Shown here piece after piece: positions 44,581-55,832 of a stretch of DNA of 64,000 nucleotides; the first letter of the stretch is position 1; each line of letters begins with the position of its first letter. The DNA is taken from NCBI GenBank assembly GCA_016490735.1, contig JAEMWC010001223.1:157513-221512 (forward strand), given 5' to 3'. Position numbers and translations under genes: made by a program. The notes beneath the pieces are model-generated. The model searched no databases and was not told where the DNA came from. It saw only the letters and a list, made by a program, of their open reading frames with translations. This stretch comes from Pachyseris speciosa. Its lineage: Eukaryota > Cnidaria > Anthozoa > Scleractinia > Pachyseridae.

Positions 44581-46409
44581 TGGCTTAATTTGGACACTGG
44601 TACCAATTGTGTATTTAATCCTTTGCCTCCCAATGTGAATAGCACCAACTGGTGCTAATTTTTACAATTATTATAGCAAAAAAACCCCGACTTAACAATA
44701 CTCACATTCCAGTGCATAGCACCGTTTGTTTGGCAACAAAACCCAAAATGCCAGTCTTTTGACAAAAGAACAATACTAAAAATTACATTTTTGTGGTCAA
44801 TTTTTTAACCACAAACATTGCCCAAAAGTCAAAATTCTACATTTACAGAAAACCTCAAGGCCAGACCTTTATATCTGAATAGAAATTAATTTCCTTTCAC
44901 TTTTTCTGTGGGCCACGCTTTAGCCATTTTATTGTAGCCAGTCTTGTGTATCTCAAGTTGCCTTGTTAATGTTTAAAAAGAATTCAACCATTCCACAAGC
45001 AGAGAACTCTTGAATTTCTTATTTCAAAGTTTTCATAGGTTTGCCCAGTAACTCACATTCTACCTTACTGATGCCAACCTGGGGGCTTTTTCAGAGGAAA
45101 ATGGCTCGAAAAAACACTTATAAAGTGGCAAACTTCCCAGAATCAAGCTTGTTGAATAAGTAAATGAGCTGCAGCTGCCAATGTGCATGATGTCACACCT
45201 TAGAGTGAGCCCACAGTGTCACAAGACTGCAGTTATTTCCATCGCAACTCCTTATAAGGAGAAGATTAGTGCTCCAGACTAATTGCCACCAAAAATATAC
45301 TAAATATTGCAATAACTCAGGAGTCAAAGGGTTAAGTCATTAAAAGTAACTAAACTGAAAATTCTTGTATGGTCTGGAAAAAATGTACGTTTCGATGTTA
45401 ATAAATGATCATAAGTATAATAGTCCTTACACAAGGATTCTAAGCAAGCTTAAGTCTCATCCTCATTTGTGCATGACAAAGACAGTTAAGTGTTGGTACA
45501 TGTAGCACAAGATTACGGTATTTGGCTTGAGATTTTCATAAGCTTTTCTAGAATATAGTATTTAGACTACTATAATATGTGCTTTGTCAAAGCTCCTGGG
45601 GCTCTGAGTTGAAACTGTTCAATTTCAAAGCCACTAGTAATCACAGTTACTGTAAAAGTTGTAAATTGGATCATCATTTAAAGTACTTGTACGTATGATG
45701 AGTGTTCCCTTCAGCTTCTTGAACAAACATTTCTGAAATTTCTTAAACCTAATGTGCAGGTTCATAACAACCAAGCTACCACACTACAAATTATACTCTA
45801 ACGTTTATAGCATGTCTCTTAAACCCTCTATAGAGGGTTAATATTGACTTCCGTTATTCATAATTATGGACATTATGGCCTTAGGACGTAAGTTAATAAC
45901 CGTAATTTTAATTTTGGCGCGAAGACAAGTTTTAATAAGATTATTCCATTAAAATATTCCGTATGTTTACGGCAAAATTACCAAGCTTAAGCTTAGGTGT
46001 GAATTTACAAAGTGACTTACAAGAGATGAAATCTGACTCAAACCCGAAAATGCGATTGCATTAATAAGCTTAAATTTTTAGGGGAGGAATGACGAAGACA
46101 AATTACAAGTAGTACTCGCTCTAGGACGATGCAAAGCGAAGACAAATCTAAGCTTTACTTTAAAAAAAAAATAGCAAAAAAGCACGTTGATAAATTGTCG
46201 CGCTTTGTGATCAACAGGTGCATTTCATGGAATTCGAATTTATTTCGTAATTGTGGTAAAAATGTGGTTTTTCTTTTAGTATTGTCTTATCATTCTGTAA
46301 AAAGAGGAAAACAGGCTGTTTCCTAAGCGGTTCGCACATTGTTTTGCACTGTCCACAAATCTCTGTATCTGGTTTTTAATTCTTCTTTTTACTCTTAAAC
46401 AAACGTTTA
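44581..46409. other. No gene seen
   Basis: Intergenic AT-rich DNA without supported exons. A short palindrome CCCTCTATAGAGGG lies at 45824-45837. Confidence 0.4.
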
Positions 46410-46456
46410 TCAGTTAAAACATGTTTTATCATTTGACAGAAATGATAGAGCCTCAC

Positions 46457-46727
46457 CGTTCTTTCGTTGATCTTTGAAAAAAGCTTGTCTTTCCAACTCC
46501 CAGAGTTCTTTTAAGACGGTTCCTCTAAACGGGTTGCAAACATCGGCCTCTTTGAAAACTTTATTTAGGCCTTCCTGACCCTCCTTGCTGGTACTAATAC
46601 ACTCTATAAGCTTTACCAACTCGCTGTTTTGGTCCTCATTGACACTGAGTGATGTGGAAGCCTTCAATCTTTCTGCCATTCGTCGGTAGTTTGCTCTCTC
46701 CCGTCGTACATTCAGCTCTCTCGCTCG
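46457..46727 (-). CDS. Unknown cnidarian repeat-family protein, second exon
   Basis: An acceptor GTAAGTCAG keeps phase 0 from the first exon. The peptide RARELNVRRERANYRRMAER, then SLSVNEDQNSELVKLIECIS, SKEGQEGLNKVFKEAD and LKELWELERQAFFKDQRKNG ends at a G-GTGAGG donor. I recall proteins with this SVNEDQNSELVKLI block in many copies in coral genomes. Later exons are not found to the left. Confidence 0.55.
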
Positions 46728-46848
46728 CTGACTTACAGGGCTAAGATGACAGATCTTCACCTTTACGTGGAAAAGTAAATAATGATGTCGAGGCTGATGA
46801 GTGGAAACGAGACAAATTTCAAAAGTACTAGGCTAAATAAAATATTAC

Positions 46849-47494
46849 CTTTGATGAAGCGTCTTGTCGTTTCGTTCGTGCGCTTTCGTCGAGCTCTTTT
46901 CTCCTCTCTTGGAGCACCTTGAGTTGGCGTCGTGCAAGTTTACATTCGCTACAGACCTCGGCCTCTTTCTCGCTTTGATCGTCTTCCGTATAACTCGCTC
47001 TCGGCTTGTGCCACAGCTTGCATTGCTGTGCCGCCACATGCTTCCACGGCCACGTTTGTTCTTTAATTTTTGTTGACTTTACACGCAAATCACACGCGAT
47101 GTCCAGGTAATCCGGTATACCAGGACACAGAACGTAACCTGAAGATCTCCGCAGTTTCTGCAAACAACTGCGAAGTTCAGAGGAACTCTGAATGTCAATA
47201 TCGCCTTCTTCAACTGTTTTGTGTATAAAAACTTGAAACTTATACTGACCCGAAGGAGCGAAAATGTATCGCACAGGCTGGAAACTACCGAGACGGTCAT
47301 CAAACTTCTTCTCTTTTGTAGGGAAAACACTCAATACAGCACTACTGAAATGGCCAGTTATGACTTCCACTTCACAGTGGAGGGATTCGTCTACCTCACA
47401 CTGGATCCTCCTTTTCAGATCTTCTAAAATTTGTACTTCCGCAGATGTTTTATGCTGTCGGGCTTCAGCCTGTCTCTTTGTTTGATGCCTCTTG
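46849..47494 (-). CDS. Unknown cnidarian repeat-family protein, first visible exon
   Basis: The acceptor ATTCAG is followed by QTKRHQTKRQAEARQHKTSA and a long open frame: SSAVLSVFPTKEKKFDDRLG, VRYIFAPSGQYKFQVFIHKT, CLQKLRRSSG, then a Cys-containing ECKLARRQLKVLQERRKELD coiled segment. The donor is AAG-GTAATA. The frame stays open upstream to an ATG at 47547, but that part lies in a MITE whose target duplication contains the acceptor. Confidence 0.55.
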
Positions 47495-47505
47495 GTTTGC
47501 TGAAT

Positions 47506-47901
47506 TGGCCATGTTCTAAACGAGTAAGGGCCTGGGAACAAATCCAAACGTCAATGAAAATCAATAGCATTGAACTAAATCCATTTTCATATGAAAGGAC
47601 CTCTCAAAATAAGTACTTTCAGCAAGTTTGACCATGTTTGGTCGAAAAGTCGCCAGTTGACATGCATTTAGATCTTTAAAAAATCCGATACAAATGTCTC
47701 TATTTCGGAAAGTGTGTCCCTCCAAACCATTTTTCAATTTTCAAAAGCTTTTGTTTCAGCTCCAATTCAACTGAACAGCGTCAAAGTTGGCAAGGTGACC
47801 GGTTTTGAGATGCTCTTTCATGCAGTGTCAACAATTGTTTTCCAATCGATAAATTTTAAAACTCATTCCCAGGCCCTCACTCGTTTAGAACATGGCCAGA
47901 C
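47506..47901. mobile_element. MITE with 9-bp target duplication at an exon edge
   Basis: The ends GGCCATGTTCTAAACGAGT and, at the right, ACTCGTTTAGAACATGGCC extend inward through GGGCCTGGGAA/TTCCCAGGCCC (about 32 bp). TTGCTGAAT is present at 47497-47505 and 47902-47910, a 9-bp duplication as in Mutator-like elements. On the minus strand this duplicated word is the splice acceptor of the adjacent exon. Confidence 0.7.
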
Positions 47902-47913
47902 TTGCTGAATGTA

Positions 47914-49927
47914 ATAATTATGCGGAATGCAATATATGCAGGAATGGCCCAAAGAAATTAATTCAACTGAAAGAGTGAATTATTCTACAGCCTAACACAG
48001 TGAACTACTCTTCACCGGGATTGTTTCGTTTGAACATCACACTTATGAACTCTTGAGGTGACTAAATTTACCTTGAGTTTTGCTTTCACAGGATTAGTCT
48101 GCTCGCGAATGATATTTGCTGCGTATTTGTGAAGCTATTCACGAAAGAATCGTTCAGCAACCAGTTTGGGTTTTGCCATCTTGTCAATTTCACGGTGTAG
48201 GTCAAACTCTTTTGGTAGTTTTCAAACGGACTAATTAAAATTTTATTTTTCCGGGATCGATTGTAAGAGATTTAGGAACGAAGCCTCGCAGAACCATCCT
48301 CAAGATAATAGATTTAGTGTTAATAATCTTGGAACTCGCGATTATTTATCGCGTCAGACAGTTATTAATCGCATCTGACAGCTTAACACAGTGAATAATC
48401 GTAAGCTAGTTGCTGATCTCGGTGACAACAAAATGTCGAAAACAAATTGGATTTGACCGAGAAATTTTTCATGCAGCGTAGAGCACTGCTGTACACGGGG
48501 TCCGTGGGTCATTCGTCCATTCAATTTGCAAATCAAATTAAAAATTGAAAATCGATGTCAATTTTTGATTTTTCTTTCTTTTTTTCTCGCGAAATTAATA
48601 AACGCGTATTTGGAAACATTTAACCGTTTTCACGTTTATAAGGAACAAAAACTAACACTTAGACTTTTATTTTTGTGTAGTTACCATTGAATAGAACATC
48701 AAACAGGTTATGGCATTTAGTAATTAGCATGAAAACCATTGTCGCAGTCTTGTTTCATCTACGATTACATGAATTTAGAAAAAAGTCCAAAATTGAAAAT
48801 TGCAATCAATTTTCAATTTTTGTTTTTGTGCGAAGAATTAATCAATCATGCGCACTCAGAGTGACAAAAGTATTCAAGAGGGGGTGGGGAGGGAATGCTT
48901 TGCCACCATCTTGAATGCTGGAAAGATCCTAAGAGAACTAGCTTTAGGAAGGGAATTGGGAAATTTCAACAGCTTTGAGTAGTCTTCACACCTATCTCCG
49001 GCTAAATATGGACGACGTAAGCGTCGAGAACTATGTACTTATTGACTGAGTTAGGTCGGTACGGAGAGAAAAATATTTGGCTCGAGGTCATGGCTAACGG
49101 ACCAAGTTCAGTAAATGTTTTATCATACGGCCTCCTTACACTCTTTGTGAAGGGCGTAGAAGATGAAGCGACAAATTTGCATAGAAAATTGATGTTATTT
49201 GTTTTTTGTATTTGCTTTCTGGTTGTTAAATAAACTGGTTAAACTGGACGAAATCCTCTAAAATCGTATCCCTCGGGACCGTACGTGTTTCTAACAGGGC
49301 CGTACCCCAGAAAACATTTCGGGCCCGAGAAGTATTTTTCAAGTGCGTTTTCAGTCGATTGGTACTAGCGTCTTGGGCCACCTTTATATAGGGTGGTTTC
49401 TTAAAAAGATTATTAAAAATATTAGAAATTGAATTTTTGGCAACGAACCTAATGGAGTTTTGGGGGAGTTTTGAGAAACGCGCGCCTGCATGCGATAAAA
49501 TGCACGGCTCTCAGACGGGAATTTTCCCAATAGTTTGGAGTAAAAAGTGTGCGGGGCCGTACTGCTCCTATGACAAGTAAAGGTCTTTCTCTGACTCAGC
49601 GCAAAACACATTCTGAATTATGTGTGTTACAAGGTATTTTATGGAAATATAAATACAAACGTGACAAACTGATGCAATAGCCATGGGATACATCATAAAT
49701 TATTAAATAAATTTTTGCGTATTATTACCTGATTTTCTTGCTTGAAACGCTCGAGAAAAAGAAAACTGACGGAGAATCTTAGACTTCACATCGCAGCGTC
49801 TGACTTATCGGTATCGAGACTTTCTCGAGTGTTTCCTTCTCCCTCATCAAAAAAGGAGCAAATTGAGAAGTTGGATGCATGTAAGATATGCACAAATGAT
49901 GAAGGCTAACGAGCAAATATATCAGAA

Positions 49928-49972
<45 letters not shown>

Positions 49973-51192
49973 AACCAACACTAAAAGTTCAAGCGCACCA
50001 ACGCAAGCAACAACTTCCTTGCGTTCTTCATATGACAGGCGATTTTGCACATGTATCCCAAACGTAAAACAAAACCTTTTAACTGACCACAAACTAAGGC
50101 GAGTGTGTTTTCCGCTGAGTCACAACAAAGATCTTTAAGTACTCCACGCTTACTTAGTCCGTATGTAGCCGGAGATAGTGGTGAAGACTGCTCAAGGCGG
50201 TTTAAATTTCCCTATTCCCTTCCTAAAGCTAGTTTACTTAGGGTCTTTCCAACATTCAAGATGGTGGCAAAGCATTCCTTCCCCCACCCCCTCTTGAATA
50301 CTTTTGTCACTCTTAGTGCGCACGATTGATCAATTCTTCACACAAAAACAAAAATTGAAAATTGATGGCAATTTTCAGTTTTGGACTTTCTTCTAAATTC
50401 ATGTAATCGTAGATGAAACGAGATTACGACAGTGGTTTTCCTGCTGATAAATAAATGCCATAACCTGTTTGATTTTCTATTCAGTACTGACTTTACAAAA
50501 AAAAGAAGGCTTAGAGCTATTTTTGTTCCTTATAAACGTGAAAACCGTTAAATGTTTCCAATTGCGCTTTTATTGATTTCGCGAGAAAAAAAGAAATGAA
50601 AATCAAAAATTGACATCGATTTTCAATTTTTAATTTGAATTGAAAATTGAATGGACGAATGACCCACGGACCCCCACGGACCCAACGCGAGCACTGAGTT
50701 CAGTTATTCCTATCATATTAACAACAAAAGCAGCGCGACCGATGTGAGACTCTTGTACACCTCTGAAAACCATAATAAACCTCAACCTCTACAAGGCTCC
50801 GTTCCTAAATCTCTTACAATCGATCCCGGAAAAATAAAATTTTATTTAATCCATTTCAAAACTGCCAAAAGACAGAAAAGAGTTTGACCCACACCGTGAA
50901 ATTGACAAGATGGCAAAAGCTCGCCTGTCACGCAGCCGATACTTCACAAATACGCTGCAAATATCATTCGCGAACAGACTATAATCCTAAGAAAGCAAAA
51001 CTCAAGGTAAATTTAATCACCTCAAGAGTTCATAAGTGTAATGTTTATACGAAATCATGCCCGGTTGTGAACGAGATCGGCAGCTACTGTAGTTTGCGAT
51101 TATGCAGTTGTTCGGCTGTAGAATAATTAACTCATTAAGATCAATTAATTTCCTCGGGCCATTTCTGCATATATTACATTCCGCATAATTAT
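47914..51192. mobile_element. 3.3-kb foldback element with about 1-kb inverted arms
   Basis: The ends ATAATTATGCGGAATG and CATTCCGCATAATTAT open arms at 47914-49030 and 50110-51192. They match throughout in inverse with many small differences, for example around the GATCGATTGTAAGAGATTTA block (48256 and 50806). The central 1.1 kb holds no recognised gene, and an (ATT)n run at 49931-49971. The word CATTCCGCA recurs outside the right end (51194, 51212-51227). Confidence 0.75.
49931..49971. repeat. (ATT)n microsatellite
   Basis: About 13 uninterrupted ATT units in the loop of the foldback element. Confidence 0.9.
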
Positions 51193-52051
51193 GACATTCC
51201 GCAGGTCATGCCACATGCCATTCCGCAAACTCATTCCCCCTTTTACCCTCACCAGTCGTGTATTTATGAATGCACTTGACGTTTGATTTGTCTCCGGAGA
51301 TATGCGGGAGTCAGGAACTATTATTATTATCATGTTTTTAATTTCGTGAAAAATGGCCAGGTCCGTCTGGAAATAACAGACGCGATTTTAGTAATTCTGC
51401 CACTTCCGTCAAGGCCAAAGTCAACATCTTATCAAGACCATCAATCATCGAGAGGTCTTGAGACCTTTGACGATTTCTTGTGGTTCTCTAGGGTTGCTTA
51501 CCATTTGTCAGAAAAATTCGGAAATTTCAGTTTGAAGTTAAATGGGAAGGTAACTTTGTTGTGGACAACCTTCAGAGGTAGTCCTTCGGAACTGAATTCC
51601 GGAAAATTCGTTCCCTTTTGCCCGTTAGGTCCTTTCCCGAAATTTTCGGGACGGAACGCCTGACAATAAATGGTAAGCGCCAATCTGATCCGGTTTAGTC
51701 GGTAAATTCGGAAAATCGCTTATTATTCAACGGTCATTCCAACCAGATTTTTCTGACAAATGGTAAGCACCCCTAGTCTCCTACGCAGCCTTTCTTTGTG
51801 TTGTCACGCAACACTCCTTATGACGACAGAAAGAACTGCTGCGTAGGAGATTGGTGGCCCTTGTGTTGATCATTGGGCCAATTTGGCTACTGAGTCGGGA
51901 TATTCCACATGATCGAGCAGGATAATTGTTTTATTATTCAATGCACTAATAGCAAAGCACAGTTTACTGAGTTTATTACAGAAACGGTGAAAACTTCACT
52001 ATTTGTCTCCGTGACACGCGGGTAATATTCAAATATGGTCATGGCGCTCTC
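51193..52051. other. No gene seen
   Basis: Non-coding sequence. CTCCTACGCAGCCTTTCTTTG at 51779 is partly mirrored by GCTGCGTAGGAGA at 51838-51850, a short foldback. The ORF at 51283-51663 is unrecognised. Confidence 0.4.
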
Positions 52052-52780
52052 AAGCCACGCGCATGTCACGCAAGTAAAATAATATTATCAACCATTCAAT
52101 AGATAAAGTCAAGAAATTGAGATATTCTAGAAGAGTAGTAAATAAACAACATGCCAGAAAGAAGGGCTGTACTCGAGTTATTCGGCAGAATGTACCACTC
52201 AAAATGATATAGAGAGTTTAGTATGGAAACGCCATGTTGGTGTCTCTCTGAGGGACACAAATATGGCGGCCGGAAGCGAATGCAAACATCTGGAGTTTAC
52301 GTGGGTTATCTCAAAGGCTTTCTTCTGTCTTTTGAGCTTGCAAACATTCACAATAGACGCTTCAATGGTTCAATGGTTCATTTATTTCACACTACTTACA
52401 CAAAATTAACATAGAAAGAAAAGTATAGTTACAACAGATGATTACAAGATAAGATAATTACAGTACAGGTTATAAGATGTGTGTGATAGTCAAAGTAGCG
52501 AAGGCTTTCTAGTTGACCACCACCTACTTTTACTTGTCGTGTTGGCTTTTCAGACCTCAAAAACACACGGTGAATCGATGTTTTCATGTACCTAATATGC
52601 TTGTGAGCAGACATCTTTATGTCACGCAATATGAAAAAATCTAGAATTCAAACTGCTATATTTTCAAAACAAAGCACGTCACGGAGCTAAAACCATACAA
52701 GCAGATAGATTTCAAAAATGTATTTCATGTGATGAAGCTAAAATGCAAAAAATGTCTACATTTTAAGTTTACTTTTCGTG
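52052..52780 (-). mobile_element. Internally deleted, inverted copy of the YqaJ/THAP transposon
   Basis: 52052-52140 is the inverse of the transposon's right end (58050-58138; shared TCACGCAAGTAAAA and ATAGATAAAGTCAAGAAA). 52220-52360 and 52520-52780 are the inverse of its left part (54880-55270). The coding middle is missing, so it is a non-autonomous derivative. Confidence 0.65.
52362..52520 (-). mobile_element. Short 3' end of a LINE inserted in the deleted transposon
   Basis: This piece has no counterpart in 54880-55270. On - it ends in a repeated CCATTGAA tail after AATAAATGAA, the usual form of a LINE 3' terminus. Confidence 0.5.
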
Positions 52781-52910
52781 TTGGCTACCTGAGGTAGATA
52801 CTCTTTGTCTTTGGCCATCGTAGCTTAACAAGAAATAACACACAGACTGCGGTGATAAACATGACAGTAGAACGCATTGTTGGAAAACAAAAATAAAACT
52901 ATATCGTTTA

Positions 52911-52955
52911 ACTTGACGTTTCGTATGTTTCGACATACATCTTCAGAAGTGACCG
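52911..52955 (-). ncRNA. Hammerhead-like ribozyme motif, left PLE2 arm
   Basis: Inverse copy of the motif at 54720-54765, with an intact CTGAAGA core and GAAAC. Confidence 0.6.
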
Positions 52956-53091
52956 TTAGGAATTAAAGTAACAACTAAATTTGAAATTTAAGATAAGTAA
53001 CTAATTAACAATAACCTTGACAGAAGCTAAAAATAATTTGCATATAAAAGATGCAAACTAATAGAGATACAGCTTTTCGCTGCTTACATTT

Positions 53092-53649
53092 TCATTTAAG
53101 GTAGGTGTGACCAGTTGACGTGACGTGGTCTGCAATAGCAGATGCATGACAGCTACTCGTGATCGCTTTAAAATGTTCGGTTTTTCTGTCATGCAATCTG
53201 CGTTTTGTTTTTCCAATGTAGAAATCCTGGCAGTCCCAACAACTAGCTTTATAAACAACTTTTGACATTTGGGAACGGTTAATTCTATCTTTGTAGGGAA
53301 AAAGAGACTTAATGCGATGAGCGCTTTGGAAAATAACCTTAAGATCAATGCAGCCATAAAATTTACTAATGCAGGTCTTCAGTTGTTTGGTAATAATTTT
53401 GCTTTGTACTCCTAAATAAGGTAGAACTAAGATTATTTCCTTTTTGGGGACTGTGGTGGTTGGAATCTTCGGTCTGTTTTGTTGCCTGTTCAGAACATCA
53501 TTAATGTTGTAATTGACAACACCAGCAGGATAACCGTTTGGTAACAACAACTTCCTCAGTTCATTTAAACAAGACCGCAAAAGAGAAGGTGACGAACAGA
53601 TGCGGAAACAACGAAAAGTGAGCGTGCGGATGAGGATGAGCCATTTCAT
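53092..53649 (-). pseudogene. Inverted second copy of the PLE2 endonuclease region
   Basis: 185 codons encoding the C-terminal part of the PLE2 protein, from TLTFRCFRICSSP to TSTGHTYLK, matching the + ORF except at a few residues. It has no reverse transcriptase of its own because the arm begins at the inversion point. Confidence 0.8.
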
Positions 53650-54583
53650 ATTTGATGGCCAATACTACGACCAAATTGACGGTGTGGCTATGGGCTCTCC
53701 TTTAGGTCCTGTTTTGGCCAATATCTTCATGTGCCATTTTGAAGAGAAATGGGTTCTTAACAACAACGTTCGTCCTTCTATTTGGTTTCGATACGTTGAC
53801 GATACCTTCACCTTGTTCGACAGTAAAAGCACAGCAACTCAGTTTCTACACTACCTCAATAACTGTCCCTCAAATATCAAATTCACCATTGAATTTGAAG
53901 AGAACAATACAATCCCTTTCCTGGACGTTCTCATCAAACGCCACAGTCAAACTTTCTCAACATCCATCTACCGAAAGAAGACCTTTACCGGCCTGTACAC
54001 AAAATGGGACTCCTTCACACCTAGGAAATACAAAGTAAACCTCATCCGCACGCTCACTTTTCGTTGTTTCCGCATCTGTTCGTCACCTTCTCTTTTGCGG
54101 TCTTGTTTAAATGAACTGAGGAAGTTGTTGTTACAAAACGGTTATCCTGCTGGTGTTGTCAATTACAACATTAATGATGTTCTGAACAGGCAACAAAACA
54201 GACCGAAGATTCCAACCACCACAGTAACCAAAAAGGAAATAATCTTAGTTCTACCTTATTTAGGAGTACAAAGCAAAATTATTACCAAACAACTGAAGAC
54301 CTGCATTAGTAAATTTTATGGCTGCATTGATCTTAAGGTTATTTTCCAAAGCGCTCATCGCATTAAGTCTCTTTTTCCCTACAAAGATAGAATTAACCGT
54401 TCCCAAATGTCAAAAGTTGTTTATAAAGCTAGTTGTTGGGACTGCCAGGATTTCTACATTGGAAAAACAAAACGCAGATTGCATGACAGAAAAACCGAAC
54501 ATTTTAAAGCGATCACGAGTAGCTGTCATGCATCTGCTATTGCAGACCACGTCACGTCAACTGGTCACACCTACCTTAAATGA
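53600..54583 (+). CDS. PLE2 reverse transcriptase (partial) and GIY-YIG endonuclease
   Basis: The open frame enters the reverse transcriptase at DGVAMGSPLGPVLANIFM (residues 27-44), carries the catalytic YVDD at 65-68 and the TIPFLDVLI motif. It ends in a GIY-YIG nuclease: VVYKASCWDCQDFYIGKTKR with the conserved Arg and the downstream Glu. The first third of the enzyme is missing; the first 13 or so codons come from the inverted arm, so the start is artificial. No stop or frameshift breaks the remaining domains. In complete elements these activities carry out target-primed reverse transcription. Confidence 0.85.
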   Translation: MRKQRKVSVRMRMSHFIFDGQYYDQIDGVAMGSPLGPVLANIFMCHFEEKWVLNNNVRPSIWFRYVDDTFTLFDSKSTATQFLHYLNNCPSNIKFTIEFEENNTIPFLDVLIKRHSQTFSTSIYRKKTFTGLYTKWDSFTPRKYKVNLIRTLTFRCFRICSSPSLLRSCLNELRKLLLQNGYPAGVVNYNINDVLNRQQNRPKIPTTTVTKKEIILVLPYLGVQSKIITKQLKTCISKFYGCIDLKVIFQSAHRIKSLFPYKDRINRSQMSKVVYKASCWDCQDFYIGKTKRRLHDRKTEHFKAITSSCHASAIADHVTSTGHTYLK

Positions 54584-54719
54584 AAATGTAAGCAGCGAAA
54601 AGCTGTATCTCTATTAGTTTGCATCTTTTATATGCAAATTATTTTTAGCTTCTGTCAAGGTTATTGTTAATTAGTTACTTATCTTAAATTTCAAATTTAG
54701 TTGTTACTTTAATTCCTAA

Positions 54720-54765
54720 CGGTCACTTCTGAAGATGTATGTCGAAACATACGAAACGTCAAGTT
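54720..54765 (+). ncRNA. Hammerhead-like ribozyme motif, right PLE2 arm
   Basis: CTGAAGA (54729-54735) matches the CUGANGA core. GTATG/CATAC forms stem II around TCGAAA, followed by GAAAC and GTC with a minimal stem III. ACTT before the core pairs with AAGT after GTC as stem I. One unpaired T precedes stem II, which is unusual. Both core boxes are otherwise intact. Confidence 0.65.
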
Positions 54766-55339
54766 AAACGATATAGTTTTATTTTTGTTTTCCAACAATG
54801 CGTTCTACTGTCATGTTTATCACCGCAGTCTGTGTGTTATTACCTGTGGTAGCTTACACTATAGAGGGTTTTCACGTGACGTCATAAAAAACTAAAATTC
54901 AAAAGTAAACAGACTTTTGCATTTTTATCTTCATCACGTAAAAGACATTTTAGAAATGTATCTGCTTGCATGTTTTCAGCTCGGTGGCTTGGTTTGTTTT
55001 GAAAATAGAGCAGTTTGAATTGTAGAGTTTTCTACAGTGCGTGACGTAAAGATGTTTGCTCACAAGCATATCACTGACATAAAAACATCGATTCACCTCG
55101 TGTTTTTGAGGTTTGAAAGGCCAACATGGTAAGAGAAGCGTCTATGTGAATGTTTGAAAGCTTAACAGAGAGAACAAAGCCTTTGAGATAGCTAAGTCGT
55201 TTCGTTTGCGGCCGCCATCTTGGCGTCTCTCAGAGGGACACCAAGATGGCGTTGCCATTGCCTAATTTCAAACCGAGAGAGACTGGCACTAATTCAATTC
55301 TAACCGGACGGAAGTAGATGTTTCGCATCGTTTCAGTGT

Positions 55340-55540
55340 GACCTTTTGATCATGAACTCGACAACAGAAAGTAAAAAGACCGCAAAAAAGACAAGCCTGT
55401 CCTCAATTTCCCTCGAGGAAATTAAACCTAGGGTTATGTCCAAGGATCCATCAAAATGGGGCCTAGAATGTCGTAAGCAATGCTTACTGAAACTTGGGCA
55501 AAGTACATCGGGGACGAAGTTAAAAGAATCATTAATCTGA
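55340..55540 (+). CDS. Possible first exon of the transposon nuclease gene
   Basis: MIMNSTTESKKTAKKTSLSS then EEIKPRVMSKDPSKWGLECR and KQCLLKLGQSTSGTK. The Leu/Gly pattern at the end resembles a SAP DNA-binding motif, but this is weak. An alternative frame after about 55480 is equally open. Confidence 0.3.
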   Translation, partial: DLLIMNSTTESKKTAKKTSLSSISLEEIKPRVMSKDPSKWGLECRKQCLLKLGQSTSGTKLKESLI

Positions 55541-55832
55541 AAAATAATCCGCCGATTTAAGATAAAATAGTTCAGAACAAAAAGAAGTCCTTGCAATTCA
55601 AGTCACGGCTACTAAGCGCGGGAAATTCCACCACCAGAAGCAGCATGGATCGCAGACTCGAGCCAGTACCCAAAGGTAATTTTAAGCAAGTAAGACATTT
55701 TGATGTTTTATTAGAAGCAAGGATTTCTCGTCTCAAACAAAATATCTTTATTTTTGGCAAATTGTGAATCAAAATGTATCTAAGAGTGGCTGTTTAAGGT
55801 GTGTTTTTCTGTAATTTTAGGTCACTGGTGTA

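Larger units (their letters stand above)
52834..54841 (+). mobile_element. Penelope-like element with about 800-bp inverted arms (PLE2)
   Basis: Arms 52834-53632 and about 54041-54841 are almost identical in inverse; I see only a handful of differences, so the copy is young. Each arm holds the endonuclease, 3' region and hammerhead-like motif. The reverse-transcriptase fragment lies in the central 400 bp. Inverted pseudo-LTR arrangements are known for Penelope-like elements. It lies between the deleted and full copies of the YqaJ/THAP transposon. Confidence 0.85.
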
